From: Chryseobacterium shigense
Lineage (GTDB): Bacteria > Bacteroidota > Bacteroidia > Flavobacteriales > Weeksellaceae
Reading direction: 5' to 3'
Length of the DNA: 64,000 nt
Assembly (NCBI RefSeq): GCF_900156575.1
Contig: NZ_FTNY01000001.1
Location: 558,001 to 622,000, forward strand
A model generated the notes under the pieces. That model ran no database searches and was not told where the DNA came from. It was given only the letters and a program-made list of their open reading frames with translations. A program made the translations under genes and the position numbers. Below are positions 36,086 to 46,103 of the stretch, piece by piece (positions within the stretch are counted from its first letter, which is position 1; each line of letters begins with the position of its first letter).

Positions 36086-39043
36086 TTTAATCTGCTTTTT
36101 AACCTCTTTTGCTTCCGCTACAATCTCTGGGAAATCTTTGTAGTTCTCAATGATCTGGTCACACGTATAGCTTGCCTGATAATTATCTTTCAGCCCAACA
36201 TAGTTTTTAGCCATCAGCACCAAAGCTTTAGCACCCCAATAATCTTCAGAGGCATAGTTATTGGCTAATTTAAAGATCGTCTCATTGGAAGACTTGAATG
36301 CTTTTCCTTTGTTCTGATAATAAGCCTTTGCATACAAAGCTTCTGCGGCTACCGATGTATTGGACGATTTTTCAAGAGAAGTATAAGCGGACTGCGCGTC
36401 TTTATCTTTCCCTGAATTCATTAAGCTTCTCGCTTTGATCACTTTCGCAGTTTCAATAACGGCTGCAGAGTTTTTCGTGTTGGCAATCACAGCATCTGCC
36501 AGTTTTTCAGCCTGAGAGAAATTTTTCTCACCGGCGTATAATTTCATCAGCTCTACATTAGCATAATTTTTAATGCTGATGTCTGAAGAATTTTTGATAT
36601 TTTCCAGATACTTTTTAGCTTCCGCTGTATTTCCCTGAGCCACGAAGATCTGGGCAAGACGGGTCTGCGCATCATCCTGATAGTCGTTCTGTACCGACGC
36701 TACTTCCTGAAGAACAAGAAGCGCTTTCGTAGCATTATTGGTTTGATAATAGCTTTCTCCCAACTCGTATTTAGCCTGATAAAGACCTTCTCCGGTAGGA
36801 TTCTGCGTTAAATATTTTTCGTAGTAAGAAATCGCATTCTTGTAATCTTTCTTCGTGAAATACTGTTTTCCGGTCGATAGATTAATTTCATCGATTTCAG
36901 AAGCCGCTACATTCACCCCGATATTTTTGGCAAAGCTTTCATATCCGGAAACGTCACCGTTTTTCGTGAAAATAGGTTTCGCAGCCTGAACGATCTTATC
37001 GGCGTACGCTGTATTTTTATACTGCTCCCCTAATGATTTAAGTTCAGAAATTGCTTTATCACTTTGATTCTGATCAATATAATTCTGTGCTCTGTAAATC
37101 GATGCATTCGCAATAAGATCTTTATCCGAAGAAGTTTTGATCACTTTCGCAAAATAGTCATTGGAGTTGGCAAAATCATCCTGTGCGGAATAGGCTGTTC
37201 CTATTTCATACTGGGCATCATCATAATATTCAGAATCCGGATATTTGGATAGAAGATTTTTAAGATTGGTGATCTTCGCCTGCGTATCGCCTTTAAATCC
37301 TAAAGCCATCGCTTTTTGGTATAAAGTATAGTCTGTGGCATCTTCATTTTTATCATAAATGGCAATCGCCTCGTTCAGGTCATTATTCGCGTAGTGAATA
37401 TCTGCCAGACGAAGTTCCGCATCATTTTTAAATTCAGGTTTCGGATTGCTCAGATACTGCTTGAAATACGTCTGTGCCTGATCGAATTTTTTAGCTTTAA
37501 AATAAGCATAGCCCAAATCATAAGGCAACTGCTGTTTTTCAGGGAAAGTTTCAGTAAGAAGTTTCTCATAACGGGCAATGGCCGAAGGATAGTTCCCTTT
37601 CTGGTAATACACCTGTCCTAACCAATATAAGGCTCTGCTATAAAATTCTTTATTGATATTAAATCCTAAACTTCTTAGGAAATACCTTTCCGCTTCATCA
37701 TAGTTTCCTTTGTTGAATTCTTCCGTTCCCAATAAGTAAGAAACCTCCTGATCCACTTTATTGATCTCAGGCGTAGAATTCTGAAGCCTGTCAATCGCGT
37801 TCAGCGTTTCTTTATAATTCCCGGAATATAAATAAGATTTCACAAGAAGCGATCTCATTTCCGGTGCATTCGCATCATTCTGATGGTCATTGATATAGTT
37901 TTGGATCACCCCGGAAGGACTTTCAAACGGGTTTCCGATATCGTAACTTAGTTTGGCGTATTGTTCATGAGCCAGTTTTTTAACCTTAGCATCATAATTC
38001 ATCTGATAAGAAGAGCGGAATGCCGAAAGAGCTTCCTGCTTTTTATCAACCGCCAGATAGGCATTTCCTAACTGATAGTAGGCATTTTGCGCCAGCGCTG
38101 AATTGCTGTTGACAAGCTGGTTGTAATAAGAAACCGCTTCATCATATTTTTTTAGCTGAGCCGCCACAAATCCCATTTCATAAAGATCATTTTCAGAAGG
38201 GTTCTGTTGTACGCTCAGGTAATCTTTCAGGTGAGGATAAGCCGAAGTATAGTCATTTTTCATGAAATAACTTTCACCGATGATCTTATGAACCTCTGCT
38301 TTATAAGAATCTGAAATGCTTTCGTTCAGTAAAGCTGTTCCTTCAGAAATAGCCTGGTCATAATTCTTGTCGTTGTAATACATCTGTACATAGTAAGGAC
38401 GTACCAGTTTAGAGAATTTAGACTGATCTTTCACAGAATCAAAATACTGGAAAGCTTTATCATTCTGACCACTTGAATAATACAAATGCCCAAGCATATA
38501 AGCGATGTCTCCTTTTTGGGATTCATCAGCCGTTTTATATGCTTCTTCCAGAGCATCAGTCGCTCCTTTCGTATCACCGGTCATGAATTTAGCGTACCCT
38601 AGTTTCAGGATGTATTGTGTATTTTCTTCTTTTGAAAGCTGATACTGATTCACTTTTTTCAGTGTCTCTAATGCTTTGTCAAAATCTTTTTTTGCTAAAT
38701 AATAATCTGCCAACGGAAGATTTGCCTGAGCAAAATACGCCGAATTCGGATATTCTTTCATGAAGGCCGTCAATCCTTCTTCCGCATGATTTTTCTGAAG
38801 AATCACCCCGATCACATTATCAAAAAACTGCGCCGCTTCTTTTCTGGATCTCGACAAATTCTGATTATAGAAATATTGTCGTGCATATTCGAACTGAGAA
38901 GCATTGTATATTTTGGTCTGATAAAGATTTTCTGCGAGATTGAACCTGTAATTTTCCTGCTGTGTAAAGTACTGTGACTGTTGCGCTTCGGAAACTCCGA
39001 AATAAAGTACTGCAGCTGAGAGAAGTATTTTTTTTGAATTCAT
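36080..39043 (-). CDS. Large exported TPR-repeat protein
   Basis: 987 residues. It starts with a signal peptide (SKKILLSAAVLYFGVSEAQ) and then consists almost entirely of tetratricopeptide-type helical hairpins of about 34-40 residues. Examples are FAQANLPLADYYLAKKDFDK, ALYWLGQVYYQKGNYPSAIA and AKYELGESYYQTNNATKALL. Roughly two dozen repeats can be seen. TPR arrays bind proteins, so this is a periplasmic or outer-membrane-associated scaffold. The barrel gene lies directly downstream and is a possible partner. No catalytic domain is visible. Confidence 0.9.
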   Translation of the reverse strand: MNSKKILLSAAVLYFGVSEAQQSQYFTQQENYRFNLAENLYQTKIYNASQFEYARQYFYNQNLSRSRKEAAQFFDNVIGVILQKNHAEEGLTAFMKEYPNSAYFAQANLPLADYYLAKKDFDKALETLKKVNQYQLSKEENTQYILKLGYAKFMTGDTKGATDALEEAYKTADESQKGDIAYMLGHLYYSSGQNDKAFQYFDSVKDQSKFSKLVRPYYVQMYYNDKNYDQAISEGTALLNESISDSYKAEVHKIIGESYFMKNDYTSAYPHLKDYLSVQQNPSENDLYEMGFVAAQLKKYDEAVSYYNQLVNSNSALAQNAYYQLGNAYLAVDKKQEALSAFRSSYQMNYDAKVKKLAHEQYAKLSYDIGNPFESPSGVIQNYINDHQNDANAPEMRSLLVKSYLYSGNYKETLNAIDRLQNSTPEINKVDQEVSYLLGTEEFNKGNYDEAERYFLRSLGFNINKEFYSRALYWLGQVYYQKGNYPSAIARYEKLLTETFPEKQQLPYDLGYAYFKAKKFDQAQTYFKQYLSNPKPEFKNDAELRLADIHYANNDLNEAIAIYDKNEDATDYTLYQKAMALGFKGDTQAKITNLKNLLSKYPDSEYYDDAQYEIGTAYSAQDDFANSNDYFAKVIKTSSDKDLIANASIYRAQNYIDQNQSDKAISELKSLGEQYKNTAYADKIVQAAKPIFTKNGDVSGYESFAKNIGVNVAASEIDEINLSTGKQYFTKKDYKNAISYYEKYLTQNPTGEGLYQAKYELGESYYQTNNATKALLVLQEVASVQNDYQDDAQTRLAQIFVAQGNTAEAKKYLENIKNSSDISIKNYANVELMKLYAGEKNFSQAEKLADAVIANTKNSAAVIETAKVIKARSLMNSGKDKDAQSAYTSLEKSSNTSVAAEALYAKAYYQNKGKAFKSSNETIFKLANNYASEDYWGAKALVLMAKNYVGLKDNYQASYTCDQIIENYKDFPEIVAEAKEVKKQIKK

Positions 39044-39280
39044 TCTTTTTCTGAATAAAAAGATTAGTCTATATAAGGTAACGAAAATATTAAAAACTTA
39101 TTGTCTAAGCAAGTTTTAAAGGTTTAATAACATAAATTAACAATTGACTCCATATCACTCTTTGATGATAAAAAATGATTACTTTAGTATGATAAAACGT
39201 GAATAGAGATCAAAAAAACATCATTAAAACAATAAGGTGATAAAATCCTCATTTTTCACCAGCTAAAAACATACCAATAC

Positions 39281-41521
39281 ATGAAAATTAAAATACTTTT
39301 AGCATTAATAGTAGTCAATCTGATACAGGCTCAGAAGTTTTACTTTCCCAGAAACGCGGTCACCGACTCTGCTGTCCTGGAAAAACAACTTCCTTTGCTT
39401 GCCTCAAAACTGATGACACAGCCACCGTTGATGAAACTTAAGAATACCAACAGGCTGGCTTACCTGGACAACCTTTTCCGTTTACAGATCGTTGCCCGTG
39501 ATTATAAAAAATCAATCGCTACCTTATCGGATTACCGTAGTGAATTTGCTGCTCACAACATGGCCGGCAATAAATTCATTGCCTATGAATTTTACAGTGG
39601 CGCGAAAATAATGGAGACGAAAGAAAAACTTAATTTCCATGATGCCCTTCAAAAAGCATTCAATAAAAAATATGAAAGCCTGCCGGATCAGCTGATCACT
39701 AAAGTAGGGATCGCAGTAGACGGAGATGTCAATGCATCAAGAAAACTTCTGAAGGAAACATTGGACAAACAGAAGGATAAGGACAGCATCGACTATGGAT
39801 CGGCACTGGCTTTATGTAAAAATTATCTGAGTTATAAAACATTTTCAGGAATCAAACCTCAGATTATAGAATTAGTCGCATTAAAAGACAAAGAAAAATT
39901 CATCACCGAAACCAAAGATCTGAAAACAAGAAATGGAAACACCCTGACGATCACCGTGATCAGAAAAAAGGAAAACACCGCTCCCCTTCCCGTCATCCTT
40001 ACCAATAATATCTATGCAGGACCCATTGATGCTGTTTTCGGCAAAAGAGCAGCGGTCTATAATTATGTAGGTGCTGTGGTGAATACCCGTGGCAAAAGAA
40101 ACAGTAATGATGAGAACAATCCTTTTGAGCACGAGTCACAGGATATTTATGAAGTGATCGACTGGGTCAGTAAACAACCCTGGAGCAATGGAAAAGTAGG
40201 GATGATCGGAGGAAGTTATTTAGGCTTCAGTCAGTGGGCCGCGGTCAAGAAACTGCATCCGGCCTTAAAAACAATTGTCCCTCAGGTAGCAGTGGGAATA
40301 GGAATAGATTACCCTGCCCAAAATAATATATTCATGAGCTATATGCTCCAGTGGATCAACTATGTGACGAACAATAAGCTTACGGATGAAGCCGATTTTA
40401 ATAATTTCAAGAAATGGGATTCTATTAACACCGCATGGTACAAAAGCGGAAAATCATTCAGAGCTCTGGATACCATAAGCGGTAAACCCAGTAAGATTTT
40501 TCAAAGATGGCTGGATCATCCAGGCTATGACGCCTACTGGCAAAAAATGGTTCCCTATAAAGAAGATTTTGCCAACATCAACATTCCTATCCTGACGACC
40601 ACAGGATATTATGACGATGACCAGATCGGTGCTCTATCCTATTTTAAAGCCCATCACCAATATAACAAAAATGCCAATCATTATTTGGTTATTGGTCCGT
40701 ATGACCATGGCGGCGCCCAGAGCTTCGGATATACTTATATTAATGGTACACCAATAGATCCTGTAGCAAGAATAAGCATTGACGATCTGGCTTTTTCATG
40801 GTTCGACTACATTCTGAAAGACGGCAAGAAGCCCGCTCTGTTAAAAGACCGCATCAATTTTCAGGTCATGAACACCAATACCTGGAAACATGTTCCGACC
40901 TTAGAAAAAATGCATACTTCAACCCTTACATTTTATCTTCAGGATCGTAAAAATACTCCATCGGTCTTTACTCAGCCTGCACAGAAAAGCTTTGTGAATC
41001 AAACGGTTGATTTTAAAAACCGGGATCAAAAAGACACCTATCATTCAGTAAGTAAAACAGACAGTATAAAAACCACCAACTCCGTGTATTTTGAGAGTGA
41101 AGTTTTAGACAAAGATCTTATCATCAGTGGAAATCTGGCAGGATTTTTCAAGGTCTCCATCAATAAGAAGGATTTTGATACGGACACCTATTTGTATCAG
41201 GTAAACCCCGGGGGAAAGACCTTTTTATTATCAACACACATCGTAAGAGCAAGCTACGCCAAAGACAATGAGAAACGGCAGCTTCTTAAACCGGGTAAAG
41301 AAGAGCAGATTCCCATAAAAAATTCAATATTCATAAGTAAGAAAATTGAAAAAGGAAGCAAACTCGTCCTGTTGGTCGGGGTTAATAAAAACCCAAGCTG
41401 GCAGATTAATTACGGAACAGGAAAAGATGTAAGCAATGAAACGATCAAGGATTCCGGTGAACCGCTGGAAATACAATGGTACAATGACAGCTATGTTGAA
41501 ATACCTATTTATCAAGAATAA
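39281..41521 (+). CDS. CocE/NonD-family hydrolase (X-Pro dipeptidyl-peptidase-like)
   Basis: 746 residues with a signal peptide (MKIKILLALIVVNLIQAQ). An N-terminal helical part of about 190 residues is followed by an alpha/beta-hydrolase domain. The nucleophile elbow is MIGGSYLGFSQWAA (Ser within GGSYLG). The acid is probably in TTGYYDDDQIGAL, and the catalytic His in VIGPYDHGGA. The C-terminal 220 residues form the jelly-roll typical of the family (INFQVMNTNTWKHVPTLE onward). CocE/NonD enzymes cleave esters, acyl-amino acids or N-terminal dipeptides. The signal peptide places this one in the periplasm or outside. Monocistronic, divergent from the TPR gene. Confidence 0.9.
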   Translation: MKIKILLALIVVNLIQAQKFYFPRNAVTDSAVLEKQLPLLASKLMTQPPLMKLKNTNRLAYLDNLFRLQIVARDYKKSIATLSDYRSEFAAHNMAGNKFIAYEFYSGAKIMETKEKLNFHDALQKAFNKKYESLPDQLITKVGIAVDGDVNASRKLLKETLDKQKDKDSIDYGSALALCKNYLSYKTFSGIKPQIIELVALKDKEKFITETKDLKTRNGNTLTITVIRKKENTAPLPVILTNNIYAGPIDAVFGKRAAVYNYVGAVVNTRGKRNSNDENNPFEHESQDIYEVIDWVSKQPWSNGKVGMIGGSYLGFSQWAAVKKLHPALKTIVPQVAVGIGIDYPAQNNIFMSYMLQWINYVTNNKLTDEADFNNFKKWDSINTAWYKSGKSFRALDTISGKPSKIFQRWLDHPGYDAYWQKMVPYKEDFANINIPILTTTGYYDDDQIGALSYFKAHHQYNKNANHYLVIGPYDHGGAQSFGYTYINGTPIDPVARISIDDLAFSWFDYILKDGKKPALLKDRINFQVMNTNTWKHVPTLEKMHTSTLTFYLQDRKNTPSVFTQPAQKSFVNQTVDFKNRDQKDTYHSVSKTDSIKTTNSVYFESEVLDKDLIISGNLAGFFKVSINKKDFDTDTYLYQVNPGGKTFLLSTHIVRASYAKDNEKRQLLKPGKEEQIPIKNSIFISKKIEKGSKLVLLVGVNKNPSWQINYGTGKDVSNETIKDSGEPLEIQWYNDSYVEIPIYQE

Positions 41522-41635
41522 AGGCATTTACCCTTTATAACCTCAGCCTTTTTAACGAAATATTATGATTACATCCAACACCAAAATAAAAAATGATTAC
41601 ATTTGCTTTTTTTCAAACTCAAATATAAATATTGA

Positions 41636-43318
41636 ATGAATCAACTTTTCAGAAGGAAAAACTATTCAGAAACAGATACATCTACTAGTCTTTTAAGGGT
41701 TTTAGGTGTTTGGGATATCGTTTTTTTTGGTATTGCGGCCATTATTGGAGCAGGAAGTTTCAGCAGCTTAGGTGAAGCAGTTTTCAGAGGGGGGCCCGGA
41801 GTGATTCTACTATATTTGATTTGTGGTTTTGCCTGTGGTTTCACCGCATTATGCTACGCCGAATTTGCCAGCCGAATTCCTACAGCCGGCTCCGCTTATA
41901 CGTATGCTTATGCCAGTTTCGGGGAACTTATCGCCTGGGTGATCGGATGGGCGCTGATCATGGAATATTCTTTTGGGAATATTTACGTGGCCTTTTCCTG
42001 GTCGGATTATTTCACCAGCTTTTTAGAGCGCTTGGGCATGCATATTCCGGACTACCTTACCTGCAGCTACACGGAAGCCCGAAAAGCTTTCCAGAACGGC
42101 TCCGAGAATAAAGAACTTTTAAGTGCTTGGAATACGGCACCTTTGATAGGCAATTTAAAATTTATTCTTGACCTTCCTGCATTGGTGATCAATGGCCTTA
42201 TTACGTGGCTTTGTTATGTAGGGGTAAAAGAAAGTAAAAACTTCAACAATTCTTTAGTTATTTTAAAACTGGCAGTCATTGTTCTGGTAATTCTTGTAGG
42301 CTTTGCTTATATTAATACAGAAAACTGGACGCCTGTAAATCCAGAAACGCATGTCGCCTCATTCATGCCCAACGGTTTTGCCGGAGTTATGAGTGCGGTT
42401 TCCGGGGTTTTCTTTGCTTATATTGGTTTTGATGCGTTAAGTGTTCTTTCCGAAGAAACAAAAGATCCTCAGAAAACCCTTCCGAAAGGGATGATCATTT
42501 CTTTGGTACTTTGTACGGTAATTTATATTGCTTTAACATTGGTTCTGACAGGAATGGTTGATTACAGGAAGTTTGATGGTATCGGAGATCCGCTTTCATT
42601 CATCTTTGAAAAATCAAATGCAAACGTAGCCTGGATGGAACTTGTGGTTTCTTTCGTCGCTATCGTTGCCATCACCACCGTGTTATTGGTATTCCAGATG
42701 GGGCAGCCAAGAATCTGGTATGCCATGAGCCGTGACGGGCTGATGCCTGAAAAATTTAAAACGGTACATCCGAAATATAAAACACCTTCATTTGCTACGG
42801 TCGTTACAGGTATTGCAGTAGGGGTTCCTATCCTATTTACAGATAAAACATTCATTCTTGACTTTACAAGTATCGGAACCATCTTCGCTTTCGTACTGGT
42901 TTGTGCAGGAGTTTTAATGCTTCCTGCAAAAGAGAAGATTAAAGGCAGATTCCACCTTCCTTATATTAATGGTAAAATCATATTCCCGGTAATTTTTATC
43001 GGCGGATTAATCGGTTTCTATATCTGGCAGCCGGCATTTTTCAATAATCTGACCGATTGGAGTGATCCTAAAGAAGGTGAATTCCGAGCTTCTATTTGCG
43101 TTTTTATTATGATCAACCTGGTGCTATGTGTCTTTACCTTTATTAAAAATTTCTCTTTAATTCCTCTGATTGGTTTAAGCTCTTGTTTATACCTTCTGAC
43201 AGGAATGAGTCACGAAAACTGGTTCTGGTTCGGACTTTGGTTCGCTTTAGGTCTTATTATCTATTTCTGCTACGGCTACAGAAACAGTAAGCTTAGGAAA
43301 GAAACAGCTTTAAAATAA
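41636..43318 (+). CDS. APC-superfamily amino acid permease
   Basis: 560 residues with 12-14 hydrophobic helices. The first helix carries the APC signature GIAAIIGAGSFSSLGEAVF, with the unwound G-A-G motif that binds the substrate backbone. FFAYIGFDALSVLSEETKDP is the helix-6 motif seen in cationic amino acid transporters. The length and the C-terminal extra helices fit the CAT/YfnA-like group. It imports or exchanges amino acids across the inner membrane; the precise substrate cannot be read. It has its own terminator at 43344-43375. Confidence 0.92.
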   Translation: MNQLFRRKNYSETDTSTSLLRVLGVWDIVFFGIAAIIGAGSFSSLGEAVFRGGPGVILLYLICGFACGFTALCYAEFASRIPTAGSAYTYAYASFGELIAWVIGWALIMEYSFGNIYVAFSWSDYFTSFLERLGMHIPDYLTCSYTEARKAFQNGSENKELLSAWNTAPLIGNLKFILDLPALVINGLITWLCYVGVKESKNFNNSLVILKLAVIVLVILVGFAYINTENWTPVNPETHVASFMPNGFAGVMSAVSGVFFAYIGFDALSVLSEETKDPQKTLPKGMIISLVLCTVIYIALTLVLTGMVDYRKFDGIGDPLSFIFEKSNANVAWMELVVSFVAIVAITTVLLVFQMGQPRIWYAMSRDGLMPEKFKTVHPKYKTPSFATVVTGIAVGVPILFTDKTFILDFTSIGTIFAFVLVCAGVLMLPAKEKIKGRFHLPYINGKIIFPVIFIGGLIGFYIWQPAFFNNLTDWSDPKEGEFRASICVFIMINLVLCVFTFIKNFSLIPLIGLSSCLYLLTGMSHENWFWFGLWFALGLIIYFCYGYRNSKLRKETALK

Positions 43319-43343
43319 GGTTTATCCACGATATACTATAGTA

Positions 43344-43375
43344 AAAGGCAAATTCGCGATGAGCAATTTGCCTTT
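43344..43375 (+). terminator. Rho-independent terminator after the permease gene
   Basis: AAAGGCAAATT pairs with AATTTGCCTTT around a 10-nt loop, and Ts follow. Confidence 0.85.
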
Positions 43376-43458
43376 TTGCTTTTTCAAGTTTTAGCCTTTT
43401 CATCAAAATCGGCAGAATTATTGCATAGATTTTACCAGGAATTATAAACTAATCAGCC

Positions 43459-43815
43459 ATGTCAGAAAGAATAAAAACGTATCCGGAATTTTATCAGTTC
43501 TATCTTACCGAGCACAGCAAAACAGGAACAAGGATCTTTCATTTTATAGGAACACTTCTTGTATTTCTCGTGATCTGGTATGTCATCAGTTCGGGAAAAG
43601 AAAGATTTCTATGGTACATTCCTATCTTCGGGTATGGCTTTGCCTGGTTCAGTCATGCCGTTATCGAAAAAAACAGACCTGCTACTTTTAAGTATCCTCT
43701 TTGGTCGCTGATATCAGATTTCAGACTGTTTTTTGAGCTGCTGATCGGTAAACAAAAATTCAGAGGGATTGCTCCCGCGCCAAAAGAAGCTGAAAATACC
43801 GAAGCTTCAAATTAA
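43459..43815 (+). CDS. Mpo1-like (DUF962) membrane protein
   Basis: 118 residues. HSKTGTRIFHFIGTLLVFLV carries the conserved H-x-x-x-x-R-x-x-H motif of the family, and WFSHAVIEKNRPATFKYPLW the second His/Glu motif. Four hydrophobic helices alternate with these motifs. Yeast Mpo1 is an Fe2+-dependent dioxygenase acting on 2-hydroxy fatty acids in the degradation of phytosphingosine. Bacterial members are little studied, so a role in 2-hydroxy fatty acid oxidation is inference; hydroxy fatty acids do occur in flavobacterial lipids. Single gene. Confidence 0.88.
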   Translation: MSERIKTYPEFYQFYLTEHSKTGTRIFHFIGTLLVFLVIWYVISSGKERFLWYIPIFGYGFAWFSHAVIEKNRPATFKYPLWSLISDFRLFFELLIGKQKFRGIAPAPKEAENTEASN

Positions 43816-44180
43816 TCTATCATTTTTAAAATTTAAAAAAAATTTCAACATTTAAGTTTTTTTCAGTTGAATAAGTAACGTTTAGAAACATACTTAAGTA
43901 AAAAAATCAAAGATTTTTATAGATAACTTCTTCAGGTTTGTCTGAAAAAAATTTTGAGTTGAACAGTTAATTTCAAAATTTCCGGACAGAAATGGTAATT
44001 TTTTGGATTTTGTCATTTTCATTTTGAACCAGATTATTTTTCCTATCGTTTGGCATTGATGCTCTTTCGTTAAATTTTTACATGGGGTTAAATTAAATCA
44101 TTAAAAACTAAAAAATGAGAGAAAAACGACATGAAAAACTTCGGCATAGTAATTGCGAACTAAGCTTTAAAATAAAGTTT

Positions 44181-44528
44181 ATGAAAATTATAGCAACCAT
44201 TTTAAAAGGAGTTGTTCCTGCAGCAGCATTATTCGCAATGACCCAATGTACCACTACGGCTAGTACTGCCGGAGCTGACGAAAAAACGTTCATCGTAGGA
44301 CCAGAGACCGCTGACTGTACCGGAGTAGCCCCGATGAAATGTTTGCAGGTAAAAGAGAAAGCGTCAGAAAGCTGGACCAATTTCTACACCAACATTGAAG
44401 GATTTACCTATGAACCGGGATATGAATATGTTTTGAAAGTAAAAACAGAAAAGATTGCCAATCCACCAGCTGATGGATCTTCTATAAAATATACACTGAT
44501 CAAAGAGGTTTCTAAAACCAAAAAATAA
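44181..44528 (+). CDS. DUF4377 lipoprotein
   Basis: 115 residues from the ATG at 44181; an upstream ATG at 44115 would put 22 polar residues before the signal. KIIATILKGVVPAAALFAMTQC forms a lipoprotein signal, with the Cys of AMTQC acylated. The mature part is a DUF4377 domain: ADCTGVAPMKCLQVKEK, WTNFYTNIEGFTYEPGYEY and ANPPADGSSIKYTLIKEV. DUF4377 often accompanies META/HslJ-like domains in envelope stress proteins; its role is unknown. A near-perfect terminator follows at once. Confidence 0.88.
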   Translation: MKIIATILKGVVPAAALFAMTQCTTTASTAGADEKTFIVGPETADCTGVAPMKCLQVKEKASESWTNFYTNIEGFTYEPGYEYVLKVKTEKIANPPADGSSIKYTLIKEVSKTKK

Positions 44529-44535
44529 TACCAAG

Positions 44536-44564
44536 AACTCCCGGAAATTTCCGGGAGTTTTTTA
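44536..44564 (+). terminator. Rho-independent terminator after the DUF4377 gene
   Basis: AACTCCCGG (44536-44544) pairs with CCGGGAGTT (44551-44559), and Ts follow. Confidence 0.9.
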
Positions 44565-44759
44565 TGTTCAATTGCCACGGATTCAGGCATTCTTATGTCT
44601 TATTGATGATCACTCACTTCTGCTTTCTATCTTGATTATTATTTTTATAGCTATCGACTTGTCGTAGATTTATTTAATGCAATATTGTTTCAAAAATAAA
44701 GATTATATTTGTTACTGCAACAATATGGCATTAATTATATTGTAATTTTTACAGAAAAC

Positions 44760-45140
44760 ATGAAACAGTCGAGAAACACAGTAGCAAGAACGGAAATAAC
44801 AAGACTTATCCACGAATCCGGAATAGCTTTGTCTCATGCAGAATTGCAGGTTTTATTGGATGGACTCTGCGACCGTGTAACGACTTACAGAGTACTGGAA
44901 AGATTAATGGACGAGGGCATCATCCATAAAGTGGTAGACATTGACGGTACCATAAAGTACGCAGAATGTCATACCTGCACCACAGAAATTCATCATCATG
45001 ACCATCTTCATTTCAGTTGTGAACAGTGTAAAACGGTGACTTGTGTAGAAGATGTTGAACCCAAAATTAAATTACCTGTAACTTATAAAGTTCATAAAAT
45101 TAATCTGACGGTATCGGGAATTTGTCCGAATTGCCAGTAG
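44760..45140 (+). CDS. Fur-family metalloregulator, Zur-like
   Basis: 126 residues from the ATG at 44760; an open TTG frame from 44709 begins inside a TATATTTG -7-like element (44704-44711), so the ATG is preferred. The N-terminal winged helix holds HAELQVLLDGLCDRVTTYR and VLERLMDEGIIHKV. The dimer domain carries histidine-rich TEIHHHDHLHFSCEQCKTV and a terminal GICPNC, giving two CxxC pairs for structural zinc plus a regulatory His cluster. Fur proteins sense Fe, Zn or peroxide. The layout suits a zinc sensor, but metal choice is inference. Single gene, followed by the 288-bp repeat array. Confidence 0.9.
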   Translation: MKQSRNTVARTEITRLIHESGIALSHAELQVLLDGLCDRVTTYRVLERLMDEGIIHKVVDIDGTIKYAECHTCTTEIHHHDHLHFSCEQCKTVTCVEDVEPKIKLPVTYKVHKINLTVSGICPNCQ

Positions 45141-45150
45141 CTATGTGATT

Positions 45151-46083
45151 GAAACACAGATAACACTAATCTTTTTCACAAATGGCCCCATATTTCGATT
45201 GCATTTGTGATATTGGTGAAAGTATTTGTGCTAATGGTGGTTATAAAAAATCAACTACTCTTTTGACGCAAAGTTTTAAAATAAAAAACTGTTGACGTTT
45301 AAGATGGGCAAAGAATTATGGCTTCGCCATCGATGAAGCGCCCTTTGATGCAGACGCTTCATCGAATCAATTGAAGATTGATTTTTATCTTTGTATTCCT
45401 TAAATTATTCCGTGTTACAATAAAGCTTTGCGTTGATGGAAACACAGATAACACTAATTTTTTTCACAAATGACACTAATGTTTCAATTGCATCTGTGAT
45501 ATTGGTGAAAGTATTTGTGCTGATTGTGGTTATAAAAAATCAACTACTCTTTTGACGCAAAGTTTTAAAATAAAAAACTGTTGACGTTTAAGATGGGCAA
45601 AGAATTATGGCTTCGTCATCGATGAAGCGCCCTTTGATGCAGACGCTTCATCGAATCAATTGAAGATTGATTTTTATCTTTGTATTCCTTAAATTATTCC
45701 GTGTTACAATAAAGCTTTGCGTTGATGGAAACACAGATAACACTAATCTTTTTCACAAATGACACCAATATTTCGATTGCATTTGTGATAATTGTGGTTA
45801 TAAAAAATCAACTACTCTTTTGACGCAAAGTTTTCAAATAATAAGCTATTGACGTTTAAGATAGGCAAAGAATTATGGCTTCGCCATCGATGAAGCGCCC
45901 TTTAATGCAGACGCTTCATCGAATCAATTGAAGATTGATTTTATATTTGCATTCCTTAAATTATTCCGTGTTACAATAAAGCTTTGCGGTGATGGAAACA
46001 CAGATAACCCTAATCTTTTTCACAAATGACACCAATATCCCTGATATAATGGTGATATTCCTGTCTTTTGTGCTAATTGTGGT
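45151..46083. repeat. 288-bp tandem repeat array with embedded hairpins
   Basis: Units begin (GAAACACAGATAAC) at 45151, 45439, 45728 and 45995, so the periods are 288, 289 and 267 bp; the fourth copy is partial (about 90 bp). Copies 1 and 2 are nearly identical. Copy 3 lacks about 22 bp near its start. Each full unit holds an 11-bp perfect inverted repeat TCGATGAAGCG / CGCTTCATCGA: 45330-45340 with 45355-45365, 45619-45629 with 45644-45654, and 45887-45897 with 45912-45922. Additional GCTTC/GAAGC segments beside it could form competing stems. No coding frame runs through it. Function unknown. Confidence 0.92.
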
Positions 46084-46103
46084 TAAAAGAGATATTGATA
46101 AAA

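Noticed and set aside
45151..46083. CRISPR array
   Set aside because: Units are about 288 bp and almost identical throughout, with no short repeat/spacer alternation and no cas genes.
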